Of a stretch of 7,599 bases of DNA, positions 1 through 5,062 are shown piece by piece; the first letter of the stretch is position 1, and the number at the start of each line of letters is the position of its first letter. The position numbers were made by a program, and so were the translations under genes. This stretch comes from DATFNV01 sp035266225. GTDB lineage: Bacteria; Planctomycetota; Planctomycetia; Gemmatales; Gemmataceae. A model generated the notes under the pieces. The model was not told where the DNA came from. It did no database searches and worked only from the letters and a program-made list of their open reading frames with translations. The stretch covers positions 1-7,599 of the forward strand of contig DATFNV010000201.1 of NCBI GenBank assembly GCA_035266225.1. The letters are read 5' to 3'.

Positions 1-101
1 TACTTTTCCTTGAGGTAGTCCTTCAGCTGGACCGCCTTGGCGATGGTCAGGGCGGCGATTTTGTCCCCGATGTCGATGATGTCGGGGGAGACGTCAGGCA
101 T
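1..101 (-). CDS. rplL: Ribosomal protein L7/L12, N-terminal part (cut by window edge)
   Basis: Only the first 33 codons are present; the gene continues beyond the left edge. The visible protein starts MPDVSPDIIDIGDKIAALTI and continues with AKAVQLKDYLKEK, which matches the L12 N-terminal dimerisation domain (family pattern: KIAALTL..AVELKDYLKE). In the family this domain binds the C-terminal helix of L10, while the missing C-terminal domain recruits elongation factors and other translational GTPases to the ribosome. The ATG at 101-99 is preceded by AAAGGAA about 8 bases upstream, a good ribosome binding site. Its place directly after rplJ is the universal L10-L12 order, so rpoB and rpoC are expected further left. 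The identification is firm despite the truncation. Confidence 0.93.
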   Translation of the reverse strand, partial: MPDVSPDIIDIGDKIAALTIAKAVQLKDYLKEK

Positions 102-233
102 TGCCGGGTTCCTTTCTCAGTGCGGGAGTGCGTGTAGGAAGCAGCGCGCGTAATAGTTTCACGGTAATGACAGCCGCTTGCGGCTTAGCGTTCGCGCCAT
201 CCCTCGATGGCGCGAACGCTAAGCCGCAAGCGG
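102..233. other. rplJ-rplL intergenic region
   Basis: This 132-base gap is longer than the neighbouring rplA-rplJ spacer (19 bases). It holds most of a large palindrome next to the rplJ stop codon and, on the rplL side, about 70 bases of unstructured leader ending in the rplL ribosome binding site. I looked for a separate rplL promoter on the minus strand and saw no convincing -35/-10 pair, and there is no T-run after the palindrome. Confidence 0.6.
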
Positions 234-235
234 CT
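172..235. repeat. Perfect 30-bp palindrome at the rplJ stop codon (repeat copy 1)
   Basis: The left arm 172-201 is the exact reverse complement of 206-235, with a 4-base loop CCTC, giving a 30-bp uninterrupted stem. The outer 14 bases of the arms (GCCGCTTGCGGCTT at 173-186, AAGCCGCAAGCGGC at 221-234) are shared with two other palindromes at 2329-2406 and 5013-5053. The outer end of the right arm supplies two bases of the rplJ TAG stop (236-234). On the transcribed strand there is no T-run after the stem, so it is not a standard Rho-independent terminator. A REP-like dispersed element or an mRNA-stabilising 3' hairpin are the likeliest readings. Confidence 0.9.
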
Positions 236-797
236 AGGCGGTGGCGGCGACGGGCGCGGCCTCTTCTTCCTTCTTCTCGCTGATGGTCTTGATCTGGCTG
301 GCGACCTGCGCCGCCGGGCCGGTGAGGCAACCGGCGACCTGCGAGGCGGGGCCGAGGATCGCCCCCAGGACCGAGGCGAGGGCCTCCTCCCGCGTCGGCA
401 TCTTGACCATGAGGTCGAACGGGACCAACTGCCCCTCGGCGATACCGCCCTTCACCTTGACCTTGTCCTTGTACTGGGCCGCCGTCTTCTGGTTCTTCAG
501 CTGCTCTTCGATGGTACGGGCCAGCGAGCCGGCGCTGCTGGTGCCCCAGGCGAAGGTCGTGCTGCCGACCCAGTAGGGCGAGTCCTTGCCGATCTTCACG
601 CCGACGTCGTCCAGCGCCAGGCGGGCCAGGCTATTCTTCACCTGAAGGAGGCGAACCTTCTTCTTCCGCAGCGTGTGCCGCAGGCCGTTCTCCTGCTGCG
701 CCGTCAGGCCGGTGATGCTCAGCAAGACGAAGTCCTGAACGCTCCCGAAAGTAATCTTCAGGGCGTCCATCTGCATCTGCTTGATCGCTTTGCTCAT
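234..797 (-). CDS. rplJ: Ribosomal protein L10
   Basis: The product is 187 residues, slightly longer than the 165-175 usual for bacterial L10. L10 anchors the L12 stalk to 23S rRNA next to L11 and so positions the GTPase-recruiting stalk. Family features are visible: an N-terminal segment with FVLLSITGLTAQQENGLRHT (about 23-42), the rRNA-binding RKKKVRLLQVKNSLARLAL (44-62), and PTREEALASVLGAILGPAS near 134-152, followed by the C-terminal helix that carries L12 dimers in the family and an acidic/Ala tail (EKKEEEAAPVAATA). The ATG at 797 has a clear ribosome binding site, GGGGGAA, about 7 bases upstream, and lies 19 bases after the rplA stop, so translational coupling is likely. There is no room for the long L10-binding leader known upstream of rplJ in some bacteria. 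The TAG stop is part of a palindrome end. Confidence 0.97.
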   Translation of the reverse strand: MSKAIKQMQMDALKITFGSVQDFVLLSITGLTAQQENGLRHTLRKKKVRLLQVKNSLARLALDDVGVKIGKDSPYWVGSTTFAWGTSSAGSLARTIEEQLKNQKTAAQYKDKVKVKGGIAEGQLVPFDLMVKMPTREEALASVLGAILGPASQVAGCLTGPAAQVASQIKTISEKKEEEAAPVAATA

Positions 798-816
798 GGT
801 CGTTCCCCCGGTGCGA

Positions 817-1785
817 TCACATGCTCACGCCGATGCCCGGGGTCATGGTGCCGGACAGCGTGATCGATTGGATGTAATGCGCCTTGACGCCGGACGGCTT
901 GACGGCACGGACCTGCTCGACGAAGGCGGTGACGTTGTCGGCGATCTTGTCGTCGTCGAAGCTCATCTTGCCGACGCCGGCGTGGACGTTGCCGCCCTTG
1001 TCGGCACGGTACTCGACCTTGCCGGCCTTGAACTCCTTGACCGCCCCGCCCACGTCGCCGGTGGGGGGAACGACGGTGCCGGCCTTGGGCGTGGGCATCA
1101 GCCCGCGCGGGCCGAGCACCTTGCCGAGGCGGCTGACCTTGCCCATCAGATCCTGCGTGGCCAGGGCGACGTCGAACTCGGTCCAGCCCTCTTTCTGGAT
1201 CTTCTCGATCAGGTCGTCGGAGCCGGCGTAGTCGGCGCCGGCCTCCTTGGCCTTGGCCACGTTGTCGCCCTGGCAGAAGACGACGACGCGAACCGTCTTG
1301 CCGACACCGTGGGGCAGCGAGACGCTGCCGCGGATCATCTGGTCGCTCTGCGTCGTGTCGATGCCCAGCTTCATGTGGACCTCGACCGTCTCGTCGAACT
1401 TGGCGCGCTTGACCGACTTGAGGAGGCTGATGGCCTTCTTGAGCGGGGCCGGCGACTCCTTGGCGATCTTCTGCCGGATGTTCTTCAGCTGGTTCCGCAG
1501 CTTCTTGCCGCGCGGCGGGGCGATGCCCGGTTTTTTCTTCTTCTTCGCCTCCGCCGGCGCGGGGGGAGCCGACGGGGCGGCGGCCGGCGCGGTGGGCGCG
1601 GTCCCTTCCGGTGCGGCGGCTGGGGCCGGCGGCGCGGCCGGGGGCGGCGCGGCGGGGCTCGCCTTGTCGGCGGCCGGCTTCTTCCCCTTCTCCTTCTTCG
1701 ATTCGGCCTTCGGTTCGGCGGGGGCCTCGGGTGTCTGCCCGGCGGGCGCTTCCGTCCCTTCGGCCGCTTGCGGTTTCTTCGCCAT
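817..1785 (-). CDS. rplA: Ribosomal protein L1 with long Ala/Pro/Lys-rich N-terminal extension
   Basis: The product is 322 residues, about 90 more than the usual 230. Residues 1-85 are low-complexity (Ala, Pro, Glu, Lys) ending in a KKKKK run; the conserved L1 fold follows from about 97. Recognisable blocks are RAKFDETVEVHMKLGID (127-143), IRGSVSLPHGVGKTVRVVVF (151-170), LGKVLGPRGLMPTPKAGTV (220-238) and VEYRADKGGNVHAGVGKMSF (257-276). L1 binds 23S rRNA helices 76-78, forms the mobile E-site stalk, and in other bacteria represses its own operon by binding the rplK leader. I chose ATG at 1785 because MAKK is the common L1 start; an in-frame TTG at 1800 with GGGA just upstream is an alternative adding five residues. 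Neither start has a strong ribosome binding site. The extension is probably disordered and basic at its end; whether it contacts rRNA is unknown. Confidence 0.96.
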   Translation of the reverse strand: MAKKPQAAEGTEAPAGQTPEAPAEPKAESKKEKGKKPAADKASPAAPPPAAPPAPAAAPEGTAPTAPAAAPSAPPAPAEAKKKKKPGIAPPRGKKLRNQLKNIRQKIAKESPAPLKKAISLLKSVKRAKFDETVEVHMKLGIDTTQSDQMIRGSVSLPHGVGKTVRVVVFCQGDNVAKAKEAGADYAGSDDLIEKIQKEGWTEFDVALATQDLMGKVSRLGKVLGPRGLMPTPKAGTVVPPTGDVGGAVKEFKAGKVEYRADKGGNVHAGVGKMSFDDDKIADNVTAFVEQVRAVKPSGVKAHYIQSITLSGTMTPGIGVSM

Positions 1786-1841
1786 GATTGGTCGTCTCAA
1801 TATGTCCCAGGAGCGCCGCCCCGAGGGCGGCGGCTAAACGA
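1786..1841 (-). other. rplK-rplA spacer with GC hairpin
   Basis: This 56-base spacer contains an 8-bp all-GC hairpin (1814-1821 pairing with 1825-1832, loop CGA). On the transcribed strand it begins GTTTAGCCGC (1839-1830) right after the rplK stop, the same ten bases that open the palindrome after nusG (2406-2397). No T-run follows, so termination is not suggested. It may be a reduced relative of the larger palindromes or a local structure affecting rplA translation. Confidence 0.5.
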
Positions 1842-2303
1842 TTACTCGACCGTGATCCCGAGGCTGCGGGCGGTGCCGGCCACGATGCGGGCCGCGTGCT
1901 CCAGGTCGCCGGCGTTGAGGTCCTGCATCTTCTTCTTGGCGATCTCCTCGACCTGCGCCTTCGTGACCTTGAAGCCCTTGTACTTGCCGGTCCCCTTGGC
2001 CTTCTCCTCCGGGGGAAGCACCTCGCCGCCCTTCTTCTTCTCGATGGGGATGCCGGCCGCCTGCTTCAGCAGGATGGCGGCCGGGGGGCTCTTGATCACG
2101 AAGTCGAACGTGCGGTCCGAGTAGACCGTGATGACCACCGGCAGCGGCGTGCCGCGGGCGTCGGCGGTCCGGTCGTTGAACTGCTTGACGAACTGGCCGA
2201 TGTTGACGCCGTGCTGGCCGAGGGCCGGGCCGACCGGCGGCGCCGGCGTCGCCTGCCCGCCGGGGCACTGGAGCTTGATCTGCGCCGTCACCTGCTTCGC
2301 CAT
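1842..2303 (-). CDS. rplK: Ribosomal protein L11
   Basis: The product is 153 residues, against about 141 in most bacteria. The N-terminal domain is typical: LQCPGGQATPAPPVGPALGQ (11-30), then HGVNIGQFVKQFNDRT (31-46), with the proline pair and VGPALGQ loop that in the family touch 23S rRNA and the thiopeptide site. The C-terminal rRNA-binding domain is seen in AQVEEIAKKKMQDLNAGDLE (116-135) and ARIVAGTARSLGITVE. The extra residues fall in the linker around 88-108 (EKKKGGEVLPPEEKAKGTGK). L11 forms the GTPase-associated centre with L10 and is needed for RelA activation in bacteria that use it. ATG at 2303 has AAGGA about 7 bases upstream. It follows nusG after a 122-base gap filled by a large palindrome, which may mark a separate expression unit. 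Confidence 0.97.
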   Translation of the reverse strand: MAKQVTAQIKLQCPGGQATPAPPVGPALGQHGVNIGQFVKQFNDRTADARGTPLPVVITVYSDRTFDFVIKSPPAAILLKQAAGIPIEKKKGGEVLPPEEKAKGTGKYKGFKVTKAQVEEIAKKKMQDLNAGDLEHAARIVAGTARSLGITVE

Positions 2304-2425
2304 GGTCTGTCCTTCGCGCGCTGCAATTGTTTAGCCGCGACCGCACGCCGCTTGCGGCTTCGCACGAACCTGCGAAGCCGCAAGCGGCGTGTGCTCGCGG
2401 CTAAACGGGAAACATTTGTTGTATG
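2304..2425. other. nusG-rplK intergenic region
   Basis: Most of this 122-base gap is palindrome copy 2. Between the nusG stop and the palindrome are about 20 AT-richer bases (CATACAACAAATG on the transcribed strand); after it, about 25 bases lead into the rplK ribosome binding site. In E. coli a promoter for rplKAJL lies in the equivalent gap, but I saw no convincing -35/-10 pair here. Confidence 0.5.
2329..2406. repeat. Near-perfect 36-bp palindrome after nusG (repeat copy 2)
   Basis: Arms 2329-2364 and 2371-2406 pair with a 6-base loop (CGAACC). The outer 12 bp (GTTTAGCCGCGA against TCGCGGCTAAAC) and the inner 21 bp are perfect; the junction at 2341-2343 against 2392-2394 has one C-C mismatch and one G-T wobble. 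The inner part carries the shared core GCCGCTTGCGGCTTCGCA (2347-2364) found identically in copy 3. It starts 20 bases after the nusG stop codon. No T-run follows on the transcribed strand. Confidence 0.9.
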
Positions 2426-3241
2426 CTAAACCGGCTCGACCTGCCAGTACTCCAGGTCCACCGGCACCGGCCGGCCGAAGATCACCAGTTCCACACGCAC
2501 CTGGCTCTTGGCCTCGATGACCTCCTTCACCTCGCCCTCCATGCCGGCGAAGGTGCCGTCCTTGACCTTGACGCGGTCGCCGCGATCGACCGGCGGCTTG
2601 CCGTGGACCTCCTTCGCCTCCTGCTCCGGACCGCCCGGCGTCTTGCGCATCATCCGCTCGACCTCGCGCGGCGTCATCGGCGTCGGCGCCCGGTTGACGC
2701 CGGCGCCGACGAAGTCGCCGACGCCCGACGTCTCGCGGAAGAGGTACAGGACGCGGTCGTTGTACTCCACTTCCGCCATCAGGTATCCGGGGTAGAGTTT
2801 GCGCTCGCGCGTGACGCGCTTGCTGTTGCGCATCTCCACGACCTTCTCCACCGGGATGACGATCTGCCCGTAGAACTCCTCGAGTCCCTCGATCTTGACG
2901 CGTCGCTCGACGGCCTCCTTGATCGACTCCTCGCGGCCGCTCTGCACCTTGACGACGTACCAATGCTTGTTGCTCGGCGGCGGCTCGGGAGCTTTCGGCT
3001 CCGCCGGCGCCGGTGCTTCCTCCGCGGGTGGTTCGGGAGCGACGGCGGCCGACGGCTCCGACGGCGGCGGCGTCTCGGCCGCGGCGGCGGGAACACCTTC
3101 GCCGGTCGCGGCGAGGGCCGCTTCCTCGGTGGGGGACGGTGCGGGCGCAGGAACGGGGGCCGCCGCCTCGGGGGGCGGCGGGCTCACCGTCTCCGGGGAG
3201 GGCGGCGTTACGGGCGGCAGGGTTGGGATGTCGTTGGTCAT
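2426..3241 (-). CDS. nusG: Transcription elongation/antitermination factor NusG with Pro/Ala-rich N-terminal extension
   Basis: NusG binds the clamp of RNA polymerase through its NGN domain and contacts ribosomal protein S10 or Rho through its KOW domain, reducing pausing and coupling transcription to translation. The product is 271 residues against about 180 in E. coli. Residues 1-90 are low-complexity Pro/Ala/Glu. The NGN domain spans about 92-180, with KHWYVVKVQSGREESIKEAV at its start and the family block RKLYPGYLMAEVEYNDRVLY (147-166). A linker of about 35 residues follows, then the KOW domain (about 217-271) with DRGDRVKVKDGTFAGMEGEV and the hydrophobic end FGRPVPVDLEYWQVEP. I chose ATG at 3241 (MTNDIP, polar start, GGGG about 8 bases upstream); ATG at 3274 would add MRFPIAAGACP but has no ribosome binding site. 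It follows secE as in most bacteria. Confidence 0.96.
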   Translation of the reverse strand: MTNDIPTLPPVTPPSPETVSPPPPEAAAPVPAPAPSPTEEAALAATGEGVPAAAAETPPPSEPSAAVAPEPPAEEAPAPAEPKAPEPPPSNKHWYVVKVQSGREESIKEAVERRVKIEGLEEFYGQIVIPVEKVVEMRNSKRVTRERKLYPGYLMAEVEYNDRVLYLFRETSGVGDFVGAGVNRAPTPMTPREVERMMRKTPGGPEQEAKEVHGKPPVDRGDRVKVKDGTFAGMEGEVKEVIEAKSQVRVELVIFGRPVPVDLEYWQVEPV

Positions 3242-3284
3242 GGGACAGGCCCCAGCAGCAATGGGGAATCTCATCGCCGGCGGC

Positions 3285-4559
3285 TTACCATTTCTGGTCG
3301 GGCGTCTGGCTCCCCGGACCTTTCTCGGGCAACTTGAGCACGCCGACGGCCTTCAGGCTCAGGATCTGGCCCCAGGCGACGTCCACCACGAACAGGAAGA
3401 TCGTGAACAAGACGACGGTGGCCAGCACCACGATGGTGTCCTGGATCAGCCGCCGCCGCGTCGTCCACGACACCTTGTTTAGTTCCGCCTCGGTGGCGAT
3501 CAGGAAGTCGGCGAACGACGGCACGTTGACGACGCGCCAGGCGAACCAGATCGCCAGCGCCGCCAGCACGAACGGAAGGCTGTACTTGACGTCCGGCAGC
3601 AGGACCAGGCCCACGTACTTCTGGATGCCGGTCGCCGGCTCGAGCGGCTTGGTCAGCGGATCTTTCCGGTTCTCCTTGGCGAGGGCCTTGCGCAGATCGT
3701 CGTATTTCGCCTTGGTGATGACGTCGCCCTTCTGGCCCTTGAGGGTCGTCGTCTCCGTTTCCACCTCGACGTCCTCGTCGAGTTTCTGGTAGCCCTCTTT
3801 CAGGCTGTGGTTCATCTCCTTGAAGGCGCCGAGCTTGATCTCGTCGCCGGGCTTGACGTCGGGAGCTACCACGACGGCGTCGTTGAGGGCCGTCACGGTT
3901 TCCGTACCGGTGAAGGGGATGTTGACGGCCCAGTCCGTGGTGCCCGCCAGCGTCGCGTGGGCCACCATCGCGTAGATGCCGCAACCGACCAGGGCGAGGA
4001 CGCCCACGATGGTGCCGCGGCGGACGCGCTGCCCCTGGCTGCGCTTGAAGCTCGTCGTGCTGAACCAGCCCTGCTCTTCAAACGCCATCATCTTCGGCCC
4101 GAAATTGGGCGCCAGGAAGATGAATCGCCCCGCCAGGGCCAGCAGCACCACGCCGACGGCGGCAGTAAGGATGACGCCGAGCGTCTCGGGCATCGAGCGG
4201 CTATCGTAGACGAAGCCCTCGAAGAAGCTGCTCGCCCCGCGCGTCAGCAGGACGATGAGCAGCAGCGTCACCAGGGCGGTGAAGATGCCCGCCTTGACGC
4301 CGGGCACCGCGTAGCGGCTGAGGCCGACGAGCCCCGCGTAGACGAACCCGGCCGCCAGGCCGAGCCCGACAAGCACCAGCACGGCGGCGAACAGCGGGGT
4401 GCGCGGCACGTGGGCCACGTTCCACCACAGCCACGGCAGCAGCGCGCAAACGATGGCGAGGCCGGCGAGAACGTACACCACCCCGGCCAGGATGCCGACG
4501 TGGAGCCGGTCGAGCAGGCCCGGACTTGAGGTTTCCGGGTTCTTCAGCGCCAGGGACAT
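3285..4559 (-). CDS. secE: SecE-type preprotein translocase subunit, enlarged, seven predicted membrane segments
   Basis: SecE clamps SecY in the SecYEG channel of the inner membrane. The conserved SecE core is at the C-terminus: the amphipathic cytosolic helix DFLIATEAELNKVSWTTRRR (351-370), matching the family pattern AEL-KV-WP-R, then the final membrane helix at about 373-396 (TIVVLATVVLFTIFLFVVDV). Ahead of this lie about 345 extra residues with hydrophobic segments near 20-45, 56-80, 90-107, 126-150, 183-203 and 326-345. Basic stretches (81-89, 172-181, 368-370) sit where the positive-inside rule needs them for an N-in topology, which would place a charged loop of about 120 residues (204-325) in the periplasm. 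Typical SecE is about 60-130 residues with one to three helices. ATG at 4559 has AAGGA about 7 bases upstream; the longer in-frame start at 4691 lies inside tRNA-Trp and is rejected. Context between tRNA-Trp and nusG is standard for secE. Confidence 0.93.
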   Translation of the reverse strand: MSLALKNPETSSPGLLDRLHVGILAGVVYVLAGLAIVCALLPWLWWNVAHVPRTPLFAAVLVLVGLGLAAGFVYAGLVGLSRYAVPGVKAGIFTALVTLLLIVLLTRGASSFFEGFVYDSRSMPETLGVILTAAVGVVLLALAGRFIFLAPNFGPKMMAFEEQGWFSTTSFKRSQGQRVRRGTIVGVLALVGCGIYAMVAHATLAGTTDWAVNIPFTGTETVTALNDAVVVAPDVKPGDEIKLGAFKEMNHSLKEGYQKLDEDVEVETETTTLKGQKGDVITKAKYDDLRKALAKENRKDPLTKPLEPATGIQKYVGLVLLPDVKYSLPFVLAALAIWFAWRVVNVPSFADFLIATEAELNKVSWTTRRRLIQDTIVVLATVVLFTIFLFVVDVAWGQILSLKAVGVLKLPEKGPGSQTPDQKW

Positions 4560-4664
4560 GGCACATCCTTCACTTGCGGGATGCCGGTCGAGGAGGGTCG
4601 GCCGCCCCCCCATCCTGGGACCGGCGGGTCGAAAGGCGGACACCATCGACCGAGCGTCGAGGAA
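4560..4664. other. tRNA-Trp to secE spacer
   Basis: This 105-base gap separates tRNA-Trp from secE. Apart from the secE ribosome binding site (AAGGATG on the minus strand near 4565-4571) I see no clear promoter, terminator or repeat. Confidence 0.5.
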
Positions 4665-4737
4665 CAGGGGCGGAGGGACTCGAACCCCCAACCTGCCGCT
4701 TTGGAGACGGCTGCTCTACCAATTGAGCTACACCCCT
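4665..4737 (-). tRNA. trnW: tRNA-Trp (anticodon CCA)
   Basis: The 73-base cloverleaf is complete. Acceptor AGGGGTG pairs with CGCCCCT (one T-G wobble), D stem GCTC/GAGC, anticodon stem GCCGT/GCGGC with loop CTCCAAA (anticodon CCA at 4704-4702), T stem GGGGG/CCCTC (one G-T wobble) with loop TTCGAGT. The discriminator base is G, as expected for tRNA-Trp. CCA is not encoded immediately after it. The rpmG-tRNA-Trp-secE order is found in many bacteria, and the tRNA must be processed out of a transcript that also carries mRNAs. Confidence 0.97.
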
Positions 4738-4740
4738 TCG

Positions 4741-4841
4741 CAGCTTTCAGCCGTCAGCTATCAGCTATCAGCCAACAGACGCCGCCCCGGTCGAATATCG
4801 CCGCCGGTGCGGGCTGAGAACTGACGGCTGAAAGCTGAGAG
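4741..4841. repeat. Inverted array of CAGCNNN heptamers (MITE-like stem-loop)
   Basis: The left side reads as consecutive 7-base units CAGCTTT, CAGCCGT, CAGCTAT, CAGCTAT, CAGCCAA (4741-4775). The right side reads as reverse-complement units CTGAGAA, CTGACGG, CTGAAAG, CTGAGAG (4814-4841), ending directly against the rpmG stop codon. Positions 4741-4757 and 4821-4837 are a perfect 17-bp inverted repeat around a 63-base interior, whose centre is GC-rich and unlike the arms. In the transcript this would form a long stem between rpmG and tRNA-Trp. Similar heptanucleotide arrays are known as short tandem repeats in other bacteria such as cyanobacteria; relation to those is inference. Confidence 0.85.
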
Positions 4842-4994
4842 CTACTTCTTCCGCGATTCCTTGTGGGGCGTATGCTTGCGCTCCTTGCGGCAAAACTTCT
4901 TCAGCTCCAGCCGGTTCGCCCCGCGCGTCTCCTTCTGCGTGCGGTAGTTGCGGGCCCCGCACACGGTGCATTCCAGCCAAACGTACTCGCGCAT
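4842..4994 (-). CDS. rpmG: Ribosomal protein L33
   Basis: The 50-residue product has the normal L33 length and sequence: MREYVWLECTVCGARNYRTQ at the start, then LELKKFCRKERKHTPHKE. L33 sits near the ribosomal E site. Zinc-binding L33 has two CxxC pairs; here C9 and C12 form the first pair, but the second is CRKE (C35 kept, position 38 is Glu), so three of four ligands remain. ATG at 4994 is preceded by GGGATGATCC with only a weak GGGA ribosome binding signal. The gene lies 68 bases after tuf and before tRNA-Trp, a common bacterial order, so cotranscription with tuf is likely. A longer in-frame opening upstream reads through palindrome copy 3 and into tuf and is not part of the gene. Confidence 0.95.
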   Translation of the reverse strand: MREYVWLECTVCGARNYRTQKETRGANRLELKKFCRKERKHTPHKESRKK

Positions 4995-5012
4995 CGATGG
5001 ATCATCCCATGG

Positions 5013-5053
5013 GCCGCTTGCGGCTTCGCAAGTCGTGCGAAGCCGCAAGCGGC
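5013..5053. repeat. Perfect 18-bp palindrome after tuf (repeat copy 3)
   Basis: The arm GCCGCTTGCGGCTTCGCA (5013-5030) is the exact reverse complement of 5036-5053, with loop AGTCG. The arm is identical to the inner arm of copy 2 and shares GCCGCTTGCGGCTT with copy 1. It lies 9 bases after the tuf stop codon on the transcribed side. Each arm also contains its own small hairpin, GCCGC-TT-GCGGC, so alternative foldings are possible. There is no T-run. Confidence 0.9.
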
Positions 5054-5062
5054 GTGCGGTGG

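Noticed and set aside
172..235. Palindrome after rplJ as a Rho-independent terminator
   Set aside because: There is no T-run after the stem on the transcribed strand, and rplJ and rplL are normally cotranscribed.
781..2124. Long plus-strand reading frame of 447 codons opposite rplA and rplK
   Set aside because: It is rich in Arg, Leu, Asp and Gly from the opposite strand of GC-rich genes, matches no family, and fully covers two certain ribosomal genes.
4560..4691. Longer SecE start at 4691
   Set aside because: It would begin inside tRNA-Trp, while the ATG at 4559 has a good ribosome binding site.
172..5053. Repeated palindromes as a CRISPR array
   Set aside because: The copies are thousands of bases apart with genes between them, not regularly spaced with spacers.
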